Assembly (NCBI RefSeq): GCF_000224335.1
Contig: NZ_AFXZ01000067.1
Location: 186,001 to 250,000 of the forward strand
DNA from: Bizionia argentinensis JUB59
GTDB taxonomy: Bacteria > Bacteroidota > Bacteroidia > Flavobacteriales > Flavobacteriaceae
Length of the DNA: 64,000 nt
Direction of reading: 5' to 3'
Shown here: piece by piece, positions 57,213 through 64,000 of the stretch
Layout: each line of letters starts with the position of its first letter
Position numbering within the stretch: position 1 is the stretch's first letter
The notes under the pieces: generated by a model
What the model saw: only the letters and a program-made list of their open reading frames with translations
The model's database searches: none
What the model was told of the DNA's origin: nothing
Made by a program: the position numbers and the translations under genes

Positions 57213-57233
57213 TTGAGCGCAGTCGAAGTGTCA
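57213..57233. repeat. Half-copy of the TCGAGCGCAGTCGA repeat
   Basis: TTGAGCGCAGTCGAAGTGTC begins 10 bases after the dnaE stop and matches the elements at 50906-50962. Confidence 0.55.
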
Positions 57234-57309
57234 TGATATATGTGTTTAAGCAAAATTATAAACATCTAATTTCTGCTATAACCCAATGATTAAGTCCCGT
57301 GTAAAGAAT

Positions 57310-57419
57310 GGTAGCGGTATCCTTTTTTGCCGTGAGAGCAAAAAAAGACCTGCCTGCCGGCAGGCAGGTTTAGCGTACAGCCTGAAGCTTTATAGTGGAA
57401 GCGAAAAAGGATTACACCC
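57310..57419. repeat. Long imperfect palindrome with a perfect 22-bp core
   Basis: Outer arms GGTATCCTTTTTTGC (57316-57330) and GCGAAAAAGGATTACACC (57401-57418) are near-complements about 70 bases apart. Between them the perfect palindrome CCTGCCTGCCGGCAGGCAGG lies at 57349-57368 (extended by one pair each side). The whole resembles a non-autonomous interspersed element or structured RNA. The gap 57204-57566 contains no gene. Confidence 0.65.
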
Positions 57420-57566
57420 AAATAGATAGTATAACTGCAAGTGATCCAACCATAAACAAAACAAATTGTATGGTTGTAAGCTTTTGCAAAATTTTTGACT
57501 AATATTGCATAGATGTCTGGTTACAGGCAGTTAAATTTGAAGTATAACACATTAAAATTAAATATT

Positions 57567-57884
57567 ATGGCATTAGAAATTACAGATGCAACGTTCGAGG
57601 AAACAGTACTAAATAGTGACAAACCTGTAATGGTTGATTTTTGGGCTGCCTGGTGTGGACCATGTCGTATGGTTGGACCAATCATTGATGAAATTGGTAA
57701 AGAATACGAAGGGAAAGCCATTGTTGGAAAAGTAGATGTAGATGCAAATCAGGAATTTGCTGCTAAATACGGTGTGAGAAACATTCCTACGGTATTGGTT
57801 TTTCATAAGGGTGAAGTTGTAGGTCGTCAAGTGGGTGTAGCGCAAAAAACAGCCTACACGGAAGCTATTGACGCACTTTTATAG
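57567..57884 (+). CDS. trxA: Thioredoxin
   Basis: The 105-residue cytosolic thioredoxin has the active site FWAAWCGPCRMVGPII and the cis-proline segment RNIPTVLVFHKGE. It reduces protein disulfides, for example in ribonucleotide reductase. The ATG at 57567 (MALEITDATFEETV) gives the standard length; an in-frame start at 57513 would add 18 atypical residues. A strong terminator follows. Confidence 0.98.
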   Translation: MALEITDATFEETVLNSDKPVMVDFWAAWCGPCRMVGPIIDEIGKEYEGKAIVGKVDVDANQEFAAKYGVRNIPTVLVFHKGEVVGRQVGVAQKTAYTEAIDALL

Positions 57885-57939
57885 AATGCTTTTGTCTAGA
57901 GATTCCCTGTCTATTAGATAGGAAAATAGAAAAAAGAAG

Positions 57940-57969
57940 AAAGGTTTGCTGTTATGGCAAACCTTTTTT
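57940..57969 (+). terminator. Terminator after trxA
   Basis: AAAGGTTTGC (57940-57949) pairs with GCAAACCTTT (57957-57966), ending in a T run. Confidence 0.85.
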
Positions 57970-58104
57970 AGTTTAGGGCTATAATTATTTAGATTCTTTA
58001 GTTTAGGAGTATTTTAAAAATAGAAAAATGTTCATGCAATATTTTGAAATATAGACGGTCAAGTCTAGTTTTTAACAGCGAAGCGATCTAATATCTATAA
58101 GAAA

Positions 58105-59034
58105 ATGGATTTACAAAGTGAATTAAATAAAGCAGGTGGTTTTAAAAATCTAGAATTACTTGCTAAGCAAGTTGTGGAAGGCTTTATTGCAGGGATACAT
58201 AAAAGTCCTTTTCATGGATTTTCGGCAGAATTTGCGGAACACAAAATTTATAATCAAGGAGAAAGTACGCGACATATTGATTGGAAGTTATTTGCCAAAA
58301 CCGACAAGTTATATACCAAGCGGTACGATGATGAAACGAATTTGCGATGCCATTTAATTGTGGATAATAGTAGTTCCATGCATTATCCGGAACTTAAGGA
58401 GTATGGCATTGATTCATTAAACAAAATAGCTTTTTCGGCATTAGCGGTGGCCTCTTTAATGCATATATTAAAAAAGCAGCGCGATGCGGTTGGTTTGAGT
58501 ATATATAGTGACAATTACGATTTCTATGCGCCCGAAAAAGGCAGTGAGCGTCACCACCAAATGCTAATGCATCAATTAAATACGATGATGTTGAATAATG
58601 GGCAGGGTAAGAAAACGGAAACTTACACGTATTTACATCAAATTGCAGAGAAAATTCATAAACGCTCCTTAATTTTCTTTTTCACGGATATGTTTCAAAC
58701 AGAAACCGACGACGAAGCGTTGTTTGACGCTTTGCGGCATTTAAAACACAATAAGCATGAAGTAGTGTTGTTTCATGTTTTCGATAAGCAAATGGAGCTT
58801 CAATTCGATTTTGACAATACACCCAAGCGTTTTATAGATATTGAAACTGGAGATCATATTAATCTGTACGCTGATAGGATAAAAGAGACCTATGAAACGG
58901 CGGTAAAAGATTATTTTAAGGCTATTCGCTTAAAATGTCAGCAATATCGAATAAATTATGTGGAGGCGGATATAAATAAAGATTTTAATAACATCTTGAC
59001 AACGTATATGATAGCGCGTGAAAAGTTCAAGTAG
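58105..59034 (+). CDS. DUF58 domain protein
   Basis: The 309-residue protein matches DUF58: SPFHGFSAEFAEHKIYNQGE, STRHIDWKLFAKTDKLYTKRY, then a von Willebrand A-like fold whose LIVDNSSSMHYP has the DxSxS metal-site pattern. DUF58 proteins usually accompany a MoxR ATPase and Bat proteins in envelope-stress or chaperone operons; none is adjacent here, so its partners must lie elsewhere. It appears to be cytosolic. Confidence 0.92.
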   Translation: MDLQSELNKAGGFKNLELLAKQVVEGFIAGIHKSPFHGFSAEFAEHKIYNQGESTRHIDWKLFAKTDKLYTKRYDDETNLRCHLIVDNSSSMHYPELKEYGIDSLNKIAFSALAVASLMHILKKQRDAVGLSIYSDNYDFYAPEKGSERHHQMLMHQLNTMMLNNGQGKKTETYTYLHQIAEKIHKRSLIFFFTDMFQTETDDEALFDALRHLKHNKHEVVLFHVFDKQMELQFDFDNTPKRFIDIETGDHINLYADRIKETYETAVKDYFKAIRLKCQQYRINYVEADINKDFNNILTTYMIAREKFK

Positions 59035-59067
59035 TAAAAAAAAATTTAAAATTTCTTGCAAAAACAT

Positions 59068-59097
59068 TTGTCATATTGAAAAAGCTGTTTATATTTG
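59068..59097 (+). promoter_or_regulatory. Promoter of tRNA-Asp
   Basis: TTG at 59068-59070 and TATATTTG at 59090-59097 are spaced by 19 bases, a full match to the flavobacterial TTG-N17-23-TAnnTTTG promoter. Transcription would start about 50 bases before the tRNA. Confidence 0.75.
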
Positions 59098-59154
59098 CAG
59101 CCGCTTGAGAGGGTAATACGAGAGTAATAAACAATCAAGCATGCAATATGCAAC

Positions 59155-59228
59155 GGTCTGGTAGTTCAGCTGGTTAGAATGTCGCCCTGTCACGGCGAAG
59201 GTCGCGGGTTCGAGTCCCGTCCAGACCG
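59155..59228 (+). tRNA. tRNA-Asp (anticodon GTC)
   Basis: The acceptor stem GGTCTGG / CCAGACC (59155-59161 with 59221-59227), D arm GTTCAGCTGGTTAGAAT, anticodon arm TCGCC-CTGTCAC-GGCGA with GTC at 59189-59191, and T arm CGGGTTCGAGTCCCG all fold normally. G at 59228 is the discriminator; the genome carries CA, not the full CCA, after it. It has its own promoter and terminator. Confidence 0.98.
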
Positions 59229-59238
59229 CAAAATTGCT

Positions 59239-59267
59239 AAAAGCTTCAAGAAATTGAAGCTTTTTTT
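59239..59267 (+). terminator. Terminator after tRNA-Asp
   Basis: AAAAGCTTCAA (59239-59249) pairs with TTGAAGCTTTT across a GAAA loop and a T run follows. Confidence 0.9.
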
Positions 59268-59291
59268 GGCAATAAAATTTAGTTGTGTTGT

Positions 59292-59349
59292 TTGATAGAT
59301 GTAGTAGTCTATCAATGGTTTAAGTAGTTAAACCGATGGAAAGCTTTCC
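59292..59349. other. Cluster of three perfect inverted repeats
   Basis: In 58 bases: TTGATAGA / TCTATCAA (59292-59299 with 59308-59315), GGTTTAA GTAG TTAAACC (59317-59334), and GGAAAGCTTTCC (59338-59349), the last followed by six Ts. A further pair TTCATGA / TCATGAA lies at 59442-59464. It may be a small structured RNA or a protein-binding region ahead of the sigma-54 activator gene. No gene is seen in the rest of 59268-59662. Confidence 0.55.
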
Positions 59350-59662
59350 TTTTTTCTTTATAGAAGATTGGGATGCTTTTTTGTTTTAGGGTGGTTTTGA
59401 CTTAAAGAAATGCCGTATTTAGTTCATTACTTATTTAGCGCTTCATGAACTATAAGATCATGAATTTTTAAAAGCATAAGTTTAATTTATAGCTAATAAA
59501 ATGTTATCTTTTTGGAATAATAAGAATACAGCAAATTTACAAGACAAATTTAAATACTATGTTTATAGGTTGCATGGGCCTTTAATCAATCGATTTTAGT
59601 TGTAATTGCATGTAAGTTAATTAGTTATATTGTTGTTGAAGCAATTCATTAAAGCTTGTATA

Positions 59663-62600
59663 ATGAACCGATCACATAATAAAATAGACACATCAAATGC
59701 TTTCCCATTCTGTGAAAGTGTCTATCCAAATATATTTCATACTAATCCAACACCCCAATTTCTATCAAATAAATTGGATGGAAAACTTATTGATGTCAAT
59801 GAAGCTTGGGAGTCCTTTACTGGCTATAAAAAAGAAGCAGCAATTGGGAAGTCTTTACAGGCGCTTAACCTTATTAAATTTAATGATTCAGATTCTATAA
59901 AGGAGGTGTTAGCGGGAAAAGAGCTTTCCAATTACCACCAAGTAGAAATTACTAGAAAAGACGGCGAAATCACATATGGTTTGGCAACTTTTCAACTTAT
60001 AACTTATGGAGAAATCACGTATGTTGTTTCTACGATTTTAGATATCAGTAAATTAAAGAAATCGGAAAATCAACTATTTATCGCTAATAATTTCTCTGAT
60101 CGTCTGTTAGATTGTATGCATGAAACTATGGTTATATTGAATGCAGATCTTACCTGTATAAAAGTAAATAAAGCATATTGTGAATTAACAGGTTTTGAAG
60201 CAAAAGATATTGTTGGAACTAAAGCGCCGTTTCCACATTGGCCAACAGAACAATATGACGTTATTCAAGAATACGTGCAGAAAGTTATAAAGGGAGAATT
60301 TAAGAGGAAGCAAGTTATCTTAAAGAAAGCTAATGGAGATAGATTTGAGTCTTCCATTGCCTTGACGAAAATCACCAATCACAATAATGATATTATCGGT
60401 TATTTTAGTATAGCCGTAGATATTTCAGAGCGTTTACAATATCAAAATGAATTAGAGGCAAATGCGAGAAAATCTATACAGAAAAAGGATGCTATTTTAA
60501 AACTAGTAGACCTGATCGGAAAAGATTTTAATGAAACACTCAAAGAAGTCACTTCTATTTCTGCCCAAGTAATGGAGGTTAATGGCGTGCGTATTTGGCA
60601 GTTCAATGCGGATGAAACTGCTATGAAGTGTTTAAGCGCCTATAATATAAATGAAGATAAGCTTAAAAGTGATGCCGTAATTTACACCAAAGATTACCCT
60701 AACTACTTTAAAAAACTTTATAAATATAAAAGCATTAGGGTTGATAACGCTTTTGAAAGTGATTTAACAATAGAGTTTATTGAAGAGTATTTAAAACCTT
60801 TAGGGATTTCCGCTGTTTTAGATGTGTTTGTAAAAGGTAGTGATGGGCACTTTGGGGTTATCTGTTTTGAGCATATAGGTGAACCCAGAAAATGGACAGA
60901 TGAAGAAGAGGAGTTCGCAACAATGGTTGGCGGTATTGTATCATTAGTAGTAGAAAACTCTGAACGTAAAAAGATTGAAAAGAAGTTAATTTTAGAGAAA
61001 GAATTTTCTGAAGAACTAATAGACTCTTTATTAGAAGGTTTGGCGGTTGTTGATTTGGATAAAAAAATTATTCGGGTCAATAAAACCTTATGTTCAATGA
61101 CTGGATTTACCGAAGAAGAGTTAATAGGTGATATCTTTCCCTATAAATATATGCCGACTGAAATCCATGATAGAATTACTTTTAGCGGTACACGTAAAGA
61201 GAAAAATAACACGCGGCAATTAACCTTTATGCGAAAAAATGGCGAGCGATTTCCGGTGTCCTTAGCATTCTCATCAGTCAAGGACAGGAGCGGCAAGACA
61301 ATTGCGTACTTTACTACGATTATAGACATAACAGATAAGGTTAAAGATGAAGAAGCCTTAAAAGAGCATGTCCAAATTGTTTTAAGGCGAAAAGAGGTTA
61401 TCTCTAAACTCGTTTCTATGGTTGGTCTGGATTATGAGTCTACCATATATCATATTGCCAAGCTATCGTCCGAGGTTTTAAACGCCGACAGAATTACCAT
61501 TTGGGAGTTTAAAGAAAATGAAAATCAATTGGCAAACAAGATTTTTTATAATGTTAAAGAAGATGTTCTAGGTAAGGAGGATTTGATATTGCCAAAAACT
61601 GATTTCCCGAAATATTTTGAAGCTTTTGATACGAATTCAATTCTAAATATAGCCAACACAAATAACCACCCAGCAACCAAAGAGTATGCTAAAGTTTTTA
61701 TGTCACCACCTCAAATTACATCGCGTTTGGATGCCGTAATTCACGGTAGGGAAATGCGCTATGGATTAATTAGCTTTGAACGTTATGGCCAGGATGCAGT
61801 TTGCTCGGGAGAAGAGGAAAGCTTTGTGGCTGCAGTAGCGAATATTATATGGCTTATGGTAGAAAGCAAAGAAAGGAAAGCAGCTGAAAGTGAGCTTAAA
61901 AATGTAAATTTAAACTTACAGTCTGTTAACACAGAATTAAAAATGCTTAAAAAAGAGTTAGAACAAGAAAATATTTATTTACGAGAAGAAATCGATTTGG
62001 TTTTTAACTACGAAGAAATGGTTTACGGAAGCAGGGCTTTTAGTCAAGTTCTCACCGAGGTAGAGCAGGTTGCCGGCACCAATGCAACCGTTTTGCTTTT
62101 AGGGGAATCGGGAACAGGAAAAGAATTGATAGCTCGGGCAATACACAACATTAGTGAGCGAAAAAACAAACCGTTAATAAAGGTGAATTGTGCTGCCATT
62201 CCGAAGGAATTGATAGAAAGCGAATTATTTGGCCATAAAAAAGGGTCGTTTACTGGAGCATTCAAAGACAAGCTAGGGAAGTTTCAGTTGGCTGATGGCG
62301 GCACTTTGTTTTTAGATGAAATTGGCGAATTACCTTTAGATATGCAGCCAAAACTATTAAGAGCCATTCAGGAATTTGAAATAGAACAAATAGGCGGCAC
62401 AGTAACTCAAAAAGTAGATATTAGAATTATAGCCGCTACAAATAGAGATTTAGAGCAAGAGGTAAAAGCAAAAAACTTTCGAGAAGATTTATTTTTTAGA
62501 ATAAACGTTTTCCCCATTACCATTCCACCTTTAAGAGAACGTATTGAAGATATTCCAATCTTAATTGAGCATTTTGTAAACAAATACACAAAATTATATA

Positions 62601-62941
62601 ATAAGAAAATTAAATTTATTTCAGAAAAAACAAAGAGTAGTCTCCAATCGTATTCATGGCCAGGAAATGTAAGGGAATTGGAAAATCTGGTGGAAAGGGC
62701 TGTTATTTTATCTAACAATGAGAAACTTGCTATTCCTAAATTCGAATCTTCAAACGAGGAAACCTTAATTTCTGCTACGGTTATTTCTCTTGACGATGTG
62801 CAAAGAATTCATATAAAAAAAATTCTTAAACAAACAAATTGGAAAATAGATGGTCCAGAAGGAGCAGCGGAACTCTTACAAATGAAATCCAGTACTTTAC
62901 GCGATAGAATAAAGAAACTAGGCGTGGAAAAATCTGTATAA
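59663..62941 (+). CDS. Sigma-54-dependent transcriptional activator with PAS and GAF sensors
   Basis: The 1,092-residue regulator starts at the ATG at 59663 (MNRSHNKIDTSNAF). Order: PAS (about 25-135), PAS (145-265), GAF (280-435), PAS (445-565), GAF (580-745), a short coiled coil, the AAA+ sigma-54 activation domain (776-1020) and a Fis-type helix-turn-helix (1045-1092, AAELLQMKSSTLRDRIKKLG). The AAA+ part has Walker A GESGTGKE, Walker B GGTLFLDEIGELP and a GSFTGA form of the GAFTGA sigma-54 loop. It has no membrane helix, receiver or kinase domain, so it senses cytosolic signals directly. Its target may be the operon just downstream. Confidence 0.95.
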   Translation: MNRSHNKIDTSNAFPFCESVYPNIFHTNPTPQFLSNKLDGKLIDVNEAWESFTGYKKEAAIGKSLQALNLIKFNDSDSIKEVLAGKELSNYHQVEITRKDGEITYGLATFQLITYGEITYVVSTILDISKLKKSENQLFIANNFSDRLLDCMHETMVILNADLTCIKVNKAYCELTGFEAKDIVGTKAPFPHWPTEQYDVIQEYVQKVIKGEFKRKQVILKKANGDRFESSIALTKITNHNNDIIGYFSIAVDISERLQYQNELEANARKSIQKKDAILKLVDLIGKDFNETLKEVTSISAQVMEVNGVRIWQFNADETAMKCLSAYNINEDKLKSDAVIYTKDYPNYFKKLYKYKSIRVDNAFESDLTIEFIEEYLKPLGISAVLDVFVKGSDGHFGVICFEHIGEPRKWTDEEEEFATMVGGIVSLVVENSERKKIEKKLILEKEFSEELIDSLLEGLAVVDLDKKIIRVNKTLCSMTGFTEEELIGDIFPYKYMPTEIHDRITFSGTRKEKNNTRQLTFMRKNGERFPVSLAFSSVKDRSGKTIAYFTTIIDITDKVKDEEALKEHVQIVLRRKEVISKLVSMVGLDYESTIYHIAKLSSEVLNADRITIWEFKENENQLANKIFYNVKEDVLGKEDLILPKTDFPKYFEAFDTNSILNIANTNNHPATKEYAKVFMSPPQITSRLDAVIHGREMRYGLISFERYGQDAVCSGEEESFVAAVANIIWLMVESKERKAAESELKNVNLNLQSVNTELKMLKKELEQENIYLREEIDLVFNYEEMVYGSRAFSQVLTEVEQVAGTNATVLLLGESGTGKELIARAIHNISERKNKPLIKVNCAAIPKELIESELFGHKKGSFTGAFKDKLGKFQLADGGTLFLDEIGELPLDMQPKLLRAIQEFEIEQIGGTVTQKVDIRIIAATNRDLEQEVKAKNFREDLFFRINVFPITIPPLRERIEDIPILIEHFVNKYTKLYNKKIKFISEKTKSSLQSYSWPGNVRELENLVERAVILSNNEKLAIPKFESSNEETLISATVISLDDVQRIHIKKILKQTNWKIDGPEGAAELLQMKSSTLRDRIKKLGVEKSV

Positions 62942-62945
62942 AACG

Positions 62946-62994
62946 CGGTATACCGTGGATATGTTTTTCGTCGAACATTAACCTCGGTATACCG
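62946..62994. promoter_or_regulatory. Two perfect CGGTATACCG palindromes, possible activator binding sites
   Basis: CGGTATACCG occurs at 62946-62955 and again at 62985-62994, centres 39 bases apart. They lie about 90-140 bases upstream of a sigma-54-like promoter and just after the activator gene, the position expected for its upstream activating sites. The two can also pair with each other to make a hairpin followed by a T-rich stretch, so a terminator is the competing reading. Confidence 0.55.
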
Positions 62995-63084
62995 TGCTTT
63001 TTATTTCAGATAAATTACTCCCTAATTATTTAGGAGTGCTGTATTCTAGGTGTTTATGGTTTTTAAAAAGGCAATTATTTTGTT

Positions 63085-63100
63085 TGGCACATATATTGGC
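63085..63100 (+). promoter_or_regulatory. Near-consensus sigma-54 promoter
   Basis: TGGCACATATATTGGC matches TGGCACR-N4-TTGCW except that C of the -12 GC is G. The -24 TGGCAC is exact. The start of transcription would fall near 63111, 28 bases before the ATG of the next gene. Confidence 0.6.
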
Positions 63101-63138
63101 ATTAGTATTATACTATAAGCTCCCAAAAATGCTAACAA

Positions 63139-63543
63139 ATGAATGCGCTTATTTTAAATAAACTCGACACTGTAAAATTTTGGATTGAAAACGACATTCT
63201 GTTTTGTAAATTTAATCAACTTGATTACTATTTTTCGGAAGATGAAGCCCGGTTTTTTTTAACTAAAATTGAGAAACTCACCAAAGGCAATCCCATGCCT
63301 TGCGTTATTGATGCGCGTCAATTTGTTGGGAATTTCTCTCCATCAGCGGCAAAATTATTTACAGCTAGTCCAATTATAGAAAATATTCTGGTTCATGCTT
63401 TTATAGCAGACACCTTCAATGTTAAACTTCTTATTGGTTCTTTTATTAGAATCTTTGGACAAAAGGCCCATATGCAAATTTTTAACACACCAGAAACTGC
63501 TTTAGAGTATTGTATAATAGCTAAAAATCTACGTGATGCTTAA
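63139..63543 (+). CDS. Small protein, unknown function, possible STAS-like fold
   Basis: I do not firmly recognise this 134-residue protein. It is soluble and has an alternating pattern (VKFWIENDILFCKFNQLDYYFSEDEARFFLTKI split over residues 12-43, PCVIDARQFVGNFSPSAAKLF, VKLLIGSFIRIF) that resembles small STAS or SpoIIAA-like proteins, which act as partner-switch regulators. It follows a sigma-54-like promoter and overlaps the next gene by 8 bases (ATG at 63536, TAA at 63541), so the two are translationally coupled. Confidence 0.7.
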   Translation: MNALILNKLDTVKFWIENDILFCKFNQLDYYFSEDEARFFLTKIEKLTKGNPMPCVIDARQFVGNFSPSAAKLFTASPIIENILVHAFIADTFNVKLLIGSFIRIFGQKAHMQIFNTPETALEYCIIAKNLRDA

Positions 63544-64000
63544 AGAAACTGCAACGTCTGTCCTAGGAACGCAGGATAAAGTGCTATTGGCATCTTTAAA
63601 AAGTCACTTTCTTATTGTTATTTCAAATACCTGTGGAAAACTTATTTATTGTAATGATAATTTTTCGCAATTAATAGGTTTGCCTAATGATTCGATTACT
63701 GGCCAAACGAAACAATTGCTAAATTCTGTTATAAATTATAAAACGATTTTTTATAATTTATGGAGGACGCTTTTAACAGGTAAAGAATGGAGCGGTATTC
63801 TGTTTCATAAAAGCACAAATAATAAAGCTTATTCTTTAAATGCAACTGTTACGCCAGTACATAATGATCAAGGAGAGGTGGTTAAGTACACAACTATTTG
63901 TAAGGATATTAGTAATTATTACTCAAAATTTAAAGATAGTGCACCTCAATTTTGTGAAAAAGGTTTTTGGCAAGATAACTATATAAAAAATATTTTGTAT
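63536..64000 (+). CDS. PAS-domain signalling protein, cut by the window end
   Basis: An open frame runs from the ATG at 63536 to the window end (155 codons, no stop). Residues 20-135 form a PAS domain (SHFLIVISNTCGKLIYCNDN, FSQLIGLPNDSITGQ, LTGKEWSGILFHKSTNNKAY, then VKYTTICKDIS). The output domain lies beyond the window; a histidine kinase is the usual case but cannot be seen. It is coupled to the small gene before it. Confidence 0.85.
   Translation, partial: MLKETATSVLGTQDKVLLASLKSHFLIVISNTCGKLIYCNDNFSQLIGLPNDSITGQTKQLLNSVINYKTIFYNLWRTLLTGKEWSGILFHKSTNNKAYSLNATVTPVHNDQGEVVKYTTICKDISNYYSKFKDSAPQFCEKGFWQDNYIKNILY

Noticed and set aside
59155-59350. Integration site at the 3' end of tRNA-Asp
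   Set aside because: No repeat of the tRNA end was found, and there is no integrase or foreign gene downstream.

Overview
The window is chromosomal DNA of a flavobacterium (Bacteroidota, most likely a marine member of the Flavobacteriaceae). The signs are low G+C, three proteins with C-terminal type IX secretion (T9SS) sorting domains, families typical of Bacteroidota (DUF3098, DUF3127, DUF4271, DUF4296), a DnaE polymerase fused to its own proofreading exonuclease, weak ribosome binding sites, and promoters of the TTG / TAnnTTTG type. Most of it is ordinary housekeeping sequence with short gaps and many convincing terminators.

Layout. 0-9 kb: greA, a HIT protein, a sensor kinase with a small zinc-ribbon membrane protein, a flavin reductase, a DUF3127 protein with an SSB-like tail, aat, tag, and a minus-strand envelope set (TonB-like protein, truB, uppP, DUF3098, ftsX). 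10-14 kb: leuS, broken by a one-base contraction of a T run, followed by a diverged second copy of its own 3' end. 14-35 kb: a membrane zinc protease, T9SS proteins, Lrp regulator plus saccharopine-type dehydrogenase, pckA, hemD, a dihydroorotase operon, tyrS, a PhoB/PhoR-like pair, trmB, a LysE-type exporter and an alkyltransferase-like protein. 35-38 kb: an iron-sulfur and redox cluster (Mrp, NifU, flavoprotein reductase, 2Fe-2S ferredoxin).

39.7-47 kb is different: long non-coding gaps, palindromic repeats, a dead WecA/MraY-type glycosyltransferase, an intact UDP-HexNAc dehydrogenase, a frameshifted UDP-GlcNAc 4-epimerase, an intact UDP-GlcNAc 2-epimerase, and an unidentified minus-strand relic. 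It looks like an eroding surface-polysaccharide locus.

47-64 kb returns to housekeeping genes (acyl-CoA dehydrogenase, trmN6, rimM, rpsP, dnaE, trxA, a DUF58 protein, tRNA-Asp). It ends with a large PAS/GAF sigma-54 activator. Just downstream are two perfect 10-bp palindromes, a near-consensus sigma-54 promoter, and an overlapping gene pair (a small unrecognised protein and a PAS protein cut by the window end). I read this as a possible uncharacterised sigma-54 signalling module, and it is the most interesting new proposal here. No CRISPR array, insertion sequence, prophage or rRNA gene was recognised.
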